Assembly (NCBI RefSeq): GCF_000814825.1
Contig: NZ_CP009302.1
Coordinates: 1,860,001-1,924,000 of the forward strand
Source: Berryella intestinalis
GTDB taxonomy: Bacteria > Actinomycetota > Coriobacteriia > Coriobacteriales > Eggerthellaceae
Direction: 5' to 3'
Length of the DNA stretch: 64,000 bases
Made by a program: the position numbers and the translations under genes. Below are positions 1 through 8,396 of the stretch, one piece after another. The notes under the pieces were generated by a model. The model was not told the DNA's origin. It did no database searches and was given only the letters and a program-made list of their open reading frames with translations. Position 1 is the first letter of the stretch. Each line of letters begins with the position of its first letter.

Positions 1-68
1 ACGAACAGGATTCCGCTGCTCAGGCACACGAAGAACGTGAACAGGATGAGTGGCCATTGAAGCTCCAT
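1..68 (-). CDS. DmsC-type membrane anchor subunit, N-terminal fragment (partial)
   Basis: Only the first 22 codons lie in the window; the gene runs off the left edge. The start ATG (complement of 66-68) is preceded by a GGAGGGGG ribosome site inside the end of the upstream gene. The peptide begins MELQWPLILFTFFV, which resembles the first transmembrane helix of DmsC-family anchors of DMSO-reductase-type complexes. It is three bases downstream of the iron-sulfur subunit gene on the same strand, the usual A-B-C order (catalytic, iron-sulfur, anchor). The expected role is quinol oxidation and membrane attachment of the complex. The family call rests on a short peptide plus context. Confidence 0.7.
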   Translation of the reverse strand, partial: MELQWPLILFTFFVCLSSGILF

Positions 69-71
69 CGT

Positions 72-728
72 CTACCCCCTCCACTTTCGTCCGGAACGAA
101 GCAGGTACATCAGCCGGGGGTCGTTGCCCGCGTCCGTCAGATGGTGGATCTCGTCGGGCGTGTACGCCTCGACGTAGTCCTTCAGCTTCACCCTCGTCTT
201 CGTCATCTCGTCGTACTGGCAACCGGGCTCGTCGGGATGGACCGGCGCCTCGAAGTTGTCCACGCCTTCGTCCAGATCCCCGAAGAAACGGGCGCGAGCG
301 CCGCACTGGGACACGCATTGGGGAAGCTCTCCTTGGGAAATACGCTGTTCGCACAGGGTGCACTTCTCGACGACGCGCTCTTCCTCATTGAGGTAGCGAA
401 CGCCGTAAGGGCACGCCATGGCGCAGAACTGGCATCCGATGCACTTGGATTTATCCACCTGCACCGTGCCGTCCTCGCGGATGTGCGAAGCCTCGGTCGG
501 GCAGACCTTGACGCACTCGGGGTTATCGCAGTGCTGGCACTGCACCGGGAGGAAGTACATTTCCACGTCGGGGAACTGCGCGCCCTCGAACTTCGGGTTG
601 GGGCCGATGCGCAGCGTTTTGATCCAGAACGCTCCGATTTCGACGCCGTTGATGGCCTTGCAGGCAACGGTGCAGGCAAGGCAGCCCGTGCACCGATTCA
701 GATCGGTGACGATTGCATAGTGAGCCAT
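72..728 (-). CDS. DmsB-like 4Fe-4S electron-transfer subunit
   Basis: This 218-residue protein has 16 cysteines in four groups: C13/C16/C19/C23, C64/C67/C72/C76, C96/C99/C102/C106 and C123/C126/C138/C142. That is the four [4Fe-4S] pattern of DmsB/NrfC-type subunits. It has no signal peptide, as usual for a partner carried across the membrane with a Tat-signal-bearing catalytic subunit. It would pass electrons from the membrane anchor at the window edge to the molybdoenzyme encoded just upstream (18-base gap). The subunit type is clear. The substrate of the complex cannot be read from this gene. Confidence 0.93.
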   Translation of the reverse strand: MAHYAIVTDLNRCTGCLACTVACKAINGVEIGAFWIKTLRIGPNPKFEGAQFPDVEMYFLPVQCQHCDNPECVKVCPTEASHIREDGTVQVDKSKCIGCQFCAMACPYGVRYLNEEERVVEKCTLCEQRISQGELPQCVSQCGARARFFGDLDEGVDNFEAPVHPDEPGCQYDEMTKTRVKLKDYVEAYTPDEIHHLTDAGNDPRLMYLLRSGRKWRG

Positions 729-746
729 GCTCGAATCCTCCTCTCC

Positions 747-3700
747 CTATTCCTTGACGACAGTGATATGGTTCATACCCTTCGCCGCAGGGTTCGCGAA
801 CGTCAGCGCGACCTTGGCGTCGTCGAGGCGCGGGTCGTTGGCCATCCATTCCTTCAGGCGCGGGTCGTTGGCGTTGGCGATGACGGCGTTGCCCTGCGGA
901 TCGCACGGAACGGGGTTGCCAAACGGCGAGTTCTCCGGCGTCGCAGGGTAGATGACCACGGGCAAGCCGCGCAGCTGGGAAGCTCCGCAGATCCAGCATT
1001 GGGCGTACTTGTCCATGAGGCAGTTCACGTTGACCAGTTCGAACCCGTGGCTCGCCGTGTCGATCTCGGGATACCACCATGCATGGTTCGCGTTGACCGT
1101 GCCCTCCTTGATGCCGTAGTACAGGTCGACCACTTCGCGGATGGCGCCCCAGGGACTGCGAATCCACACCCACTGCCCCTGCTCGAGGCCAAGGCGCGCG
1201 GCATCGTTCGGGTTGATCTCGAAACGCGGGGAGGGCCACAGCTCGCGGCACCACGGGAGCTGGCGATGCTCGGAGTGGAAGTACACCGGCTGACGGGAGC
1301 CCGTCGTGGCGATGAATGCGTTGTCGGGGTACTTCTTCAGCGCCTCGCGGTACTCTTCGACCAGATGGTCTCCGTGGTAGTTGTCGTTGATGTAGGCCGC
1401 CGTGGTGGAAATCTTGTCCGCCAAAGACGCGTCGTAGTACTCGGGGTTGGAGATCTTCGAGTTCTTGGGCTCCACCCAATGGGGGAACTTGTCGATATCG
1501 GGGATCTTCGGGTCGATCACGTTCGTGCTCGCAAACGTTGCGGTTCCGTCGGGGATGTAGGATTCGGCGATCGTGGACCAGATCTCCACCTTGCCCGTCG
1601 GGGTCATGAACGCGCACTTCTCGTCGATGGCAGAGTACAGGTTGTAGCCGCCCTGCTGACGACGATAGCCCATCTCCCAGCGACGGTAGGTACCCCAGCG
1701 CTCGGGATGCCATTTGCGGCAGTCGAACCAGCCCTCTTCCTGGAACTTCTTGGCATACTGCGGGAAGTCGGGCCCCTTCGGGAACTCCTCGGTGTGCCAC
1801 CAGTCAACCGCATCCTTCAAAACGCGGTACTCCTGCTCCTCATAGCCAACCGTTCCGCCCATCTGGACGAAATTGCGGTAATCGAGGTTGTTCCATTCGT
1901 CGTACTCGGGGTCGCGGTTGTTCCACACCACGCCCATGGCCTTGTACAGGCAGATCACGGCGACAGGATCGAAGATGCAGTCTCCCATGGGCTCCACCGC
2001 ACGCTGGCCGGCGCCGAACAGGCCGCCCGCACCCTGGGAGACGCGACCGGTGTTGCATTCCAGCCAGTGGAGGACCGGGATGACGATGTCGGCGCACCCG
2101 TTGTTCGGGCACGACCACAGGTTCAGGTCGAGCCAGAAGTCAAGGCGCGTGAGAGCCTCCCACGCCTCGAGCAGGTTGGATTCGTTCATGAAGTCGCCCG
2201 ACATGCACACGCCCGCATGGATCTGGTACGGGGTGTCGATGCCGTTGATGGAATCCCAGATGGCGGCGGAATCAGCCCAGCGGCTCCAATAGCGCAGCAG
2301 CGGGAACCGATCGGCGGAAATCTGGTTGGCGTTGCGCTCCCAGGTGGTCTTGGGATGCGGCCACACGCTGTTCTTGATGTAGTTGCCGCCCTTGCGCTCG
2401 GCGATGAGAACCGCCTCGTCATGGGAGGGAACATGGTTGCCGTACCGCTCGGCAAGTGGGGATTTCTCGTCGATCAGATACTGGACGAAGTCCTGGATGA
2501 GAGGCACCTGCTCTTCGATGGTAAGATTGCGCGGAGTGTTGCCCAGCTCCATGGTTCCCACATCGACGCCCCAGGTCTTGGAATTATCGCCGTGATCGGT
2601 GACCAGCATGTTCGCACGCCCAGCACAGCCGTCGACCTGCGCCTTGGACGATCCGCGGTTGCCGGCGGGCTCGTCGGAGTTGCCCGTGATGCAGGCGATG
2701 ATCTGCAGCGCGCGAGTGTTCTGCACCGCGTGCCCGGTCTGGTCGGGAGCCAACTGGTAGTGGATACCGCCGTTGCCGTGCAGCGGGTTCAAGCGCGTGG
2801 TGTAGATGCGCACCGATTCCTCGATGTCTTTGGCCGGAACCTCGGTGATCTCGGACACGTAATCGAGCGTGTACTGCTCGAGGCTGTCGGAGAAGCTCTC
2901 CCACACCGTGCCGGCCTTGATGGTGGCCCCGCTCTTCAGCTTGACCTCCACGCCGCCGGGGAACAGCGCCGGATTCTTGGGCAGGCCCAGCGGATTGGAC
3001 TTCTTGCCGCCCTCGTTGCCCTCGTTCCAGTATTCGTCATATGCGGGATCCTGAGGATCGGCGAAATGAGACGGATCGGGAAGCCAGGCGTCGGCCACGA
3101 TAGGCTTGTAGGGATGCTCGACCCACACACCGGTGGTCGGGATCTTGTGCTTCTCCCCCTCCCACTGGCACTCCTCCGCGTCCCAGTACGTGGGCTTGTT
3201 GTTGTTCTCGTCCCACACGATGAAGCGCTGGTAGCGGCCCTTGTAGTCCCAATACTGGTTGATCCACTCCGGATCGCAGTCGGCCTCGGTGATGATACGG
3301 CTGGTCATATCGATACCGCCGTTCATTTCCTGGAACCAGCCCTTGTACGTGCGGCCGTCCTTCTCGGGATTCCACAAGAAGGGGGCGTTCGACCAACGGC
3401 GGACGAACAGGTCGTCGTACGCCTCGTTGTCGAGGATCCACTTCAGCCAGCCCAAAGACAGGGCGAGGTCGGTGCCGACGCGCAGCGGAAGCCACAGATC
3501 GGCTTCCTTCCCCAACGGGGTCATGCGGGGGTCGACCAGGATGTGCTTGTAGGCGCGCTGGCTGCAGTCGACCACCGTGCGGTTGGTCGAGTCGTAGTTG
3601 GAGTACTCGGCCGCCGTACCCCACTGAACGTACACCAGCGGACCCTGCTCGACCTCCATCCAGGGAGACCCGATCTCGTCGGTGAGGATGCCCCCGAAAT

Positions 3701-4262
3701 GGCGCGGCCCCTTGCAGATCTCGTAGGCCAGATGGGCATTCGGCGTCGGGAAGATCGACTTCAGCGTACCGTAGGGAGGCTGCGCCCATACGCGCGAGGT
3801 GCCGCCCATCGAGAAATTAGCCTGGCCGCCGTACTTCTCGACCACCTCTTTAAACTTGGACCCGGCCTCGTCGAACGCCTCAGCCAGCGAGATACGGACC
3901 CAGCCCGGATCGTCCTCGCCCTTGGGGTTCGTGCGCTTCATGCAGTAGCGCAGTCGGTCGGGATGGTACAGCGCGAGCATCGACGACTGCGATTTGGCGC
4001 AGCAATGCCCGCGGCTGTGAGCGTTCGACTCGTCCCCCTCCACTTTGATGACTTTGTTGTCTTGCACGGTCACCCACACACCGCACTCGACTTTGCCGCA
4101 TGCGCGACAGCAGGAACGGATTCTCTTAACTTCCCCCGCGGTAGCATCTTCCCCTTCCGCCAGAGCATCGGATGCCTGCGCGGCGAACCCCACCGAGGTC
4201 GCCGCCATCGCGATGGCCGAGGCTTTCACGAAGCTACGACGCGATAGTGAAAGTTTAGACAT
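747..4262 (-). CDS. Tat-exported molybdopterin oxidoreductase, DMSO reductase family
   Basis: I chose the ATG at 4262 because GGAGGGG lies just upstream and the protein then begins with a Tat signal (SRRSFVK, residues 7-13, then a hydrophobic stretch). The product is 1171 residues, longer than classical DmsA (about 800). Cysteines near residues 51-60 and 87-88 form the N-terminal [4Fe-4S] site. The middle is the bis-MGD-binding core. A C-terminal molydopterin-binding domain lies around residues 1010-1150. The core carries a CKGPRH segment where the molybdenum ligand region is expected. Length and this segment recall the large Eggerthella/Gordonibacter enzymes that include catechol dehydroxylases, but the substrate is undetermined. 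It is first in an operon with the iron-sulfur and anchor subunits. Confidence 0.9.
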   Translation of the reverse strand: MSKLSLSRRSFVKASAIAMAATSVGFAAQASDALAEGEDATAGEVKRIRSCCRACGKVECGVWVTVQDNKVIKVEGDESNAHSRGHCCAKSQSSMLALYHPDRLRYCMKRTNPKGEDDPGWVRISLAEAFDEAGSKFKEVVEKYGGQANFSMGGTSRVWAQPPYGTLKSIFPTPNAHLAYEICKGPRHFGGILTDEIGSPWMEVEQGPLVYVQWGTAAEYSNYDSTNRTVVDCSQRAYKHILVDPRMTPLGKEADLWLPLRVGTDLALSLGWLKWILDNEAYDDLFVRRWSNAPFLWNPEKDGRTYKGWFQEMNGGIDMTSRIITEADCDPEWINQYWDYKGRYQRFIVWDENNNKPTYWDAEECQWEGEKHKIPTTGVWVEHPYKPIVADAWLPDPSHFADPQDPAYDEYWNEGNEGGKKSNPLGLPKNPALFPGGVEVKLKSGATIKAGTVWESFSDSLEQYTLDYVSEITEVPAKDIEESVRIYTTRLNPLHGNGGIHYQLAPDQTGHAVQNTRALQIIACITGNSDEPAGNRGSSKAQVDGCAGRANMLVTDHGDNSKTWGVDVGTMELGNTPRNLTIEEQVPLIQDFVQYLIDEKSPLAERYGNHVPSHDEAVLIAERKGGNYIKNSVWPHPKTTWERNANQISADRFPLLRYWSRWADSAAIWDSINGIDTPYQIHAGVCMSGDFMNESNLLEAWEALTRLDFWLDLNLWSCPNNGCADIVIPVLHWLECNTGRVSQGAGGLFGAGQRAVEPMGDCIFDPVAVICLYKAMGVVWNNRDPEYDEWNNLDYRNFVQMGGTVGYEEQEYRVLKDAVDWWHTEEFPKGPDFPQYAKKFQEEGWFDCRKWHPERWGTYRRWEMGYRRQQGGYNLYSAIDEKCAFMTPTGKVEIWSTIAESYIPDGTATFASTNVIDPKIPDIDKFPHWVEPKNSKISNPEYYDASLADKISTTAAYINDNYHGDHLVEEYREALKKYPDNAFIATTGSRQPVYFHSEHRQLPWCRELWPSPRFEINPNDAARLGLEQGQWVWIRSPWGAIREVVDLYYGIKEGTVNANHAWWYPEIDTASHGFELVNVNCLMDKYAQCWICGASQLRGLPVVIYPATPENSPFGNPVPCDPQGNAVIANANDPRLKEWMANDPRLDDAKVALTFANPAAKGMNHITVVKE

Positions 4263-4488
4263 ACGCCCCTCCTTTCTTTCCTGTCTGCCTCTCCTTGACT
4301 GGAAGAGGAGCGCAGCACGAACGCTCCCCTCTCTGGGAAAAATTCTAGGAAGGACCCGATTGCCCAAATCAGAACGGATGGATGATTGCCGCGCGCCATA
4401 TCATCCTCACTGCATTATTTGCCGTCCGTCCCGCCCGCTAGACTCGTTTGCAGGTAAGGAGAGGCACTTCTATCAGAGAGGGGATACG
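4263..4488. promoter_or_regulatory. Divergent intergenic region between molybdoenzyme and unknown gene
   Basis: About 226 bases separate the divergent start codons. The region must hold the promoter of the molybdoenzyme operon (minus) and that of the gene at 4489 (plus). The minus-strand Shine-Dalgarno is GGAGGGG, and the plus-strand one is AGAGAGGGG. I see no convincing -35/-10 pair and no long palindrome. Confidence 0.4.
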
Positions 4489-5322
4489 ATGCCGCAACCG
4501 CGTCCGTCACTTGCCTTGGTGCTCGACGTAGACGAAGAGTACGCCACCAAGGAGACGCGCCTCGAAGTGGGGCGCTGCTATTCGTATGTCGGCTCGACCG
4601 TTGTGCGCAGCCATAAGCGCGCAGAGGGCGCACGGCCGCTGAACCGGGCCGAGCTCCATGTGAAGCTGGGAAACCGGCGCTACCTCGCATCGGACGACGA
4701 GGGGGCCGACGAGCTGTGGAACGACGTCATCGAACGATGGCTGTTCAACCAGTTCGGGACCATCGCCAACAATATGAGGATCTACAACCGCCGCCAGCGG
4801 GAGATCGGCGGAACCGAGCTGGACTTCGACTATCTGGACGTCGTTTTGGAAAACGGCGGCTTGGTCGTGCAGGCGCGACTGGACTCCACAAGCGGGATCC
4901 CCGCCGAAGTTTCAGCCGTCGTATCGCAGATTCGCTCTGCCCTGAACGCCGGAGCGCTCGGACCCGACGTCCATCGGGTGACCATCCCTTCGGAAGCCGA
5001 TTACCGGCGTCAGGTAACCGAAGCGCAGATCCGATCCGAACAGGACCTGGGCACCGAGACCGAAGGCCTTCCCGCACAGGGCGAAAACCCTGATCCCATC
5101 GAAGCTTCAGAGCAGATCGACGAGCCCTTCACCGAGTCGGACGACCTTGTCGACACCTCCGAACAAGACGCGCTCGCCGAACTCGAAGCGCAGATGGAGG
5201 CGAAGTTCGCCCTCCCCGACCCCGACTTCGAGATCGATTACCGCATCTGGGGCGTCATGCTGCCCGACGGAACCGAGAAGGAGTTCGACAGCGCGGCCCT
5301 TTCGTTCCGAAACGAGGGCTGA
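4489..5322 (+). CDS. Uncharacterised protein paired with a UvrD-like helicase
   Basis: This 277-residue protein is not recognised. The ATG at 4489 was chosen because AGAGAGGGG precedes it; the open frame extends further upstream without a ribosome site. It has no signal peptide or membrane segment. Residues 1-185 look like a compact alpha/beta domain, with an N-terminal stretch rich in acidic residues (LVLDVDEEY). Residues about 185-250 are acidic and low in complexity, probably a disordered linker, followed by a short C-terminal segment ending in an FRNEG sequence. The stop is only two bases from the next start, so it is co-transcribed and probably translationally coupled with the helicase-like protein. 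A role in DNA transactions is inferred from the neighbour only. Confidence 0.75.
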   Translation: MPQPRPSLALVLDVDEEYATKETRLEVGRCYSYVGSTVVRSHKRAEGARPLNRAELHVKLGNRRYLASDDEGADELWNDVIERWLFNQFGTIANNMRIYNRRQREIGGTELDFDYLDVVLENGGLVVQARLDSTSGIPAEVSAVVSQIRSALNAGALGPDVHRVTIPSEADYRRQVTEAQIRSEQDLGTETEGLPAQGENPDPIEASEQIDEPFTESDDLVDTSEQDALAELEAQMEAKFALPDPDFEIDYRIWGVMLPDGTEKEFDSAALSFRNEG

Positions 5323-5324
5323 TC

Positions 5325-7322
5325 ATGTCTTCGATCGAGAGGATCGCGCATCATGACGCGCGGATGATCAAGGTTGTCGGCGCAGCTCGCACGGGAAAAA
5401 CCGAAACCCTGCTGGAACGGTGCGCCGCGCTGGTAAGCGCCGGAGCCGACCCTTCCCGCATCTTCGTAGAGACGGCCACGCCCTTCGCCGCCGACGCCTT
5501 CCGCGTTCGCCTTCGCGCGAAGATCGGGAAAGACGCGGCCGACATGACCGTCTGCACAGCCACCCAGATGGCAGCCTTCCTGCTGGGAAACCCCGCGGCG
5601 ATCCGCGATACCGGACGGATTCCCCGTCTCGTCACCGATGCCGAGCGGAAGTTCCTCCTGGAAGACCTGAAGACCACGGGGTTGAAAGTGCGTGCGATGC
5701 GCGGCATGTTGGATAGGTTCCGCGACAAGTGGTGCGCCCTCGAAAGCGAATCGACCTGGCTGGTAGACAGCGAAGAAGCAGGCGTCCACGCGTTTCTTCT
5801 GGAGCGCCTCGAGGCCTACGGCGCGATGCTTCCGGAAGAAGCGGCCCGTCTCACCGTCGACTTCCTGCGCTCCGATCGGGACCGGGGTCGCGAGCTTCGC
5901 TTCGACTACGTGCTGTGCGACGACTTCCAGAACATGACGTGCGCCGAACAGACGATGTGCTGCCTTCTGGCGAGCAAGCAGATGATGGTCACGGGAAACC
6001 AGAACCAAACTACCCGGATCGACAACCTGCCGCCGCATCCCCGGGGATTCGAGGACTTTGACGCACTGCGCCATGACGTCGACGTTTTCACCCTCGATAC
6101 CGCATTCGCAAACCCCGCAGCCCAGAGGTTTGCCGAAGCAGCGCTCGGAGAAGGGGGGCTTGACGCCTCGATCCGATCCGCACGCACGGACGACGCCCCC
6201 GCAGGTCGCGCTGGCACTCCCGTCAACCCGGGAGAGAGAATGCTCAAGGGCGGGCAGAGCGGCTCGTCGCAGAACGGAGGGGTTCGCGTCGTTTCATGGA
6301 ACAACCCCGACGAAGAGCTGAACGGAATGACCAAGTACCTCCGCTTCCTCGCCAACCAAGACCCCGAGAACTTCTCGAAAAACACCCTGGTCGTCGTTCC
6401 GAATGCGCTTTGGGCGCGCTCGGTCGGGAGGCTCTTGCGCACGCGCGGGTTTTCGGTAACCACCGCTGGAACCGGCGTGTCGTTCGGCGGAGACCCGCGC
6501 GAACGGGACCGTTGCAAAGCGCTTACCGCCTACCTGAAACTGAACCTTCTGGCGAACCCCGCCGATCCGATGGCGTGGCGCTGCTGGACGGGCATCGGGA
6601 ACTACCTTGCCAACAGCGATGCCTGGGGAAGCTTCTTCGCTTTCATGAACGAGCACGGCTTGGGCCTGGTCGAGGCTCTGAACCTGGCAAGCTCCCAAGA
6701 TGGCGAGGTTTCTCTGCGTTCGAGCGCCCTCACCGATGCCTATCGCGAAGGCGTCGCGTTCATCGAGGCGAACAGCGGGCGGAAAGGGTTCGCGCTCATG
6801 CGGGCCATCGGAGCCGAGGGGCTTCGGGAATTCGCCGACGTGTTCGATGCCCTCGCGGGCGATGAAAGCGCCGGGGAGCTGTTCGCAATCGTGCGCACCA
6901 TGGCATTGTTCCCGCACTTCATCGGCCCTTCGGATAAACTGCGCATCATGTATGCCCCCTACCTGTGCGGCCTTGAAGCGGAAAACGTGTTCGTCCTGGG
7001 GGCGATCGACGGGTTCTACCCTCCGCGCGATGCGTTCGAGGTGGTCAGCACGGAGGGCGAACGCAGGTCGCGTACCGAGCGAAACCGGCGCTCGTTTTTC
7101 TCGGCGACGTCGAAGGCTACGGGATCCCTTACGCTCTCAACCTTCTCGAAAGCGCCGCTCGAACTTGCCGAGCAAGCAAAAATGCAGGTCTCACGCGTGC
7201 GAAGCGAAGGCGGCGAGCGCATTGCCCTTGTCCGCCCCAGTATGTTCCTAGACGAGGCATCGACCGCCTACCCCGGATTCACGGGCGGCCAGCAATTGAT
7301 GATGGAGCACCATCTGGCTTGA
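5325..7322 (+). CDS. UvrD/Rep-like superfamily I helicase, divergent
   Basis: This 665-residue protein has a Walker A motif near residue 20 (GAARTGKTET) and a Walker B-like YVLCDDFQN near residue 195. A downstream segment, LEAENVFVLGAIDGFYPP, matches the helicase motif V region of UvrD/PcrA. The motif VI position reads RRSFFSATSKATGSL, a divergent form of the usual RRLFYVALTRA. Overall order and spacing fit an SF1A ATPase shorter than UvrD (about 720) with weakened motifs, so helicase activity is not assured. AddB-like or RecB-like roles are possible. It is coupled to the upstream unknown gene by a two-base gap. The family is fairly certain; the function is not. Confidence 0.8.
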   Translation: MSSIERIAHHDARMIKVVGAARTGKTETLLERCAALVSAGADPSRIFVETATPFAADAFRVRLRAKIGKDAADMTVCTATQMAAFLLGNPAAIRDTGRIPRLVTDAERKFLLEDLKTTGLKVRAMRGMLDRFRDKWCALESESTWLVDSEEAGVHAFLLERLEAYGAMLPEEAARLTVDFLRSDRDRGRELRFDYVLCDDFQNMTCAEQTMCCLLASKQMMVTGNQNQTTRIDNLPPHPRGFEDFDALRHDVDVFTLDTAFANPAAQRFAEAALGEGGLDASIRSARTDDAPAGRAGTPVNPGERMLKGGQSGSSQNGGVRVVSWNNPDEELNGMTKYLRFLANQDPENFSKNTLVVVPNALWARSVGRLLRTRGFSVTTAGTGVSFGGDPRERDRCKALTAYLKLNLLANPADPMAWRCWTGIGNYLANSDAWGSFFAFMNEHGLGLVEALNLASSQDGEVSLRSSALTDAYREGVAFIEANSGRKGFALMRAIGAEGLREFADVFDALAGDESAGELFAIVRTMALFPHFIGPSDKLRIMYAPYLCGLEAENVFVLGAIDGFYPPRDAFEVVSTEGERRSRTERNRRSFFSATSKATGSLTLSTFSKAPLELAEQAKMQVSRVRSEGGERIALVRPSMFLDEASTAYPGFTGGQQLMMEHHLA

Positions 7323-7344
7323 TCGCATGCTGAACAGACGCTCG

Positions 7345-7385
7345 ACCCGTCGGGGCTCCGGAACGCACATCCGGGGCCCGATCTC
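7345..7385 (+). terminator. Possible terminator after the helicase gene
   Basis: An imperfect GC-rich inverted repeat (CGGGGCTCCGG against CCGGGGCCCG, 7351-7380) sits 30 bases after the helicase stop. The following bases (atctct) are only weakly T-rich. Confidence 0.4.
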
Positions 7386-7428
7386 TAACGGCTCCGATAT
7401 ATTCGCTCTCCGATTCTGCTATACATGC

Positions 7429-7457
7429 TTTACGTATTAACCTGGTTTTTCTACAAT
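7429..7457 (+). promoter_or_regulatory. Candidate promoter of the toxin-antitoxin operon
   Basis: TTTACG (7429-7434), a 17-base spacer and TACAAT (7452-7457) form a sigma-70-type promoter (4/6 and 5/6 matches) 28 bases before the antitoxin ATG. A second -10-like TGCTATACA lies at 7418-7426. Confidence 0.5.
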
Positions 7458-7484
7458 CAGATCAATACGAAAAGGAGGCGTATT

Positions 7485-7868
7485 ATGACTGGGGCCGCTG
7501 CAACATCGCAAATCAACGCCCGTATCGACGCTTCGCTTAAGAAGAACGGCGACGATGCTTTGGCGAAGGCCGGCTTCACGCCGACGCAGGCGATCCGCGC
7601 CCTATGGGAACTTGCCGAACGCTATTCGGACAGGCCCGACCGATTGCGCAAAACGCTCCTGCCCGCTGAAGCCAAGCAAGTCGAGTCGGCGGAGTCCAAG
7701 CGCCGCAAACAGATGGCGAAGATCGCCGATACCGGCCCGGATATCGTGCGCAGCGCTTACGCCCAAGCGGGTCTTACGTGGCCGCCGGAAGAGGACTCTC
7801 CATCCTTCGACCAGCTCAAAGCTCTCGCCTTCGAAGAGCGCTACGGATCGGAAATGGGGTGGAGCTGA
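7485..7868 (+). CDS. RelB/DinJ-like antitoxin
   Basis: This 127-residue protein begins at the ATG at 7485, behind an AAAGGAGG ribosome site. Residues 7-45 (INARIDASLKKNGDDALAKAG, then FTPTQAIRALWE) match the ribbon-helix-helix start of RelB/DinJ antitoxins. The C-terminal half is charged and would be the toxin-binding part. Its TGA overlaps the ATG of the PIN-domain gene, the usual translational coupling. It should bind and neutralise that toxin and autoregulate the operon through the N-terminal domain. RelB/DinJ antitoxins usually pair with RelE/YafQ toxins, so pairing with a PIN nuclease is less common. Confidence 0.85.
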   Translation: MTGAAATSQINARIDASLKKNGDDALAKAGFTPTQAIRALWELAERYSDRPDRLRKTLLPAEAKQVESAESKRRKQMAKIADTGPDIVRSAYAQAGLTWPPEEDSPSFDQLKALAFEERYGSEMGWS

Positions 7869-8377
7869 TGTCAGAGCGCCTGTTCCTCCTCGACACCAAC
7901 GTGTGGCTCGACTACTTCCTTGGGTTCCGACCGCAAAGCAAGGCAGCCGTCGATTTCATAAACATCGCCATCGAACGGGGCGTGCGCTTCTGCCATGCAG
8001 TGCACGCCACGAAAGACCTGTTCTACCTCGTTTCCGCCGATTACAGGCGCGCCGTCATACGCGATAAGGGCGAAGTTTCCAAGGCCGATGCGGCTACGGC
8101 GGCGAAAACGGCATGGATGTGCCTGTCGAAAATGGACGAGCTGTCCACCGCGGTCGGTTGCGACCGGTCCGATGTATGGATCGCGCAAAAGCAACGCTGC
8201 CTTCATGGCGATTACGAGGACAGCCTGGTAATCGCCGCTGCGATGCGCTGCAACGCGGACCTCTTGATAACAAACGACGAGGAACTGATCCGCCATTGCC
8301 CGGTTGCGGCGCTTTCAGTCAAGGATGCGACGAACATGCTCTGTGAAGAGCGGGGCCTTCGGAAACCTCTCTCGTAG
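7868..8377 (+). CDS. PIN-domain ribonuclease toxin
   Basis: This 169-residue protein has the PIN nuclease pattern: FLLDTNVWLDY at the N-terminus (Asp and Asn), acidic residues in the middle, GDYEDSLVIAAA near residue 118 and LLITNDEEL near residue 138, which together supply the metal-binding acidic cluster. PIN toxins cleave RNA. The start ATG overlaps the antitoxin stop, which fixes the start. The gene ends 19 bases before a convergent gene on the other strand. The specific RNA target cannot be inferred. Confidence 0.87.
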   Translation: MSERLFLLDTNVWLDYFLGFRPQSKAAVDFINIAIERGVRFCHAVHATKDLFYLVSADYRRAVIRDKGEVSKADAATAAKTAWMCLSKMDELSTAVGCDRSDVWIAQKQRCLHGDYEDSLVIAAAMRCNADLLITNDEELIRHCPVAALSVKDATNMLCEERGLRKPLS

Positions 8378-8396
8378 AGCCGCAACGGCGCCCGCC

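Noticed and set aside
57-4247. A 1396-residue plus-strand open frame opposite the molybdoenzyme operon
   Set aside because: It is the antisense shadow of high-GC genes; the minus strand has Cys-cluster ferredoxin and Tat-molybdoenzyme sequences with ribosome sites. Its translation is low-complexity and matches no family.
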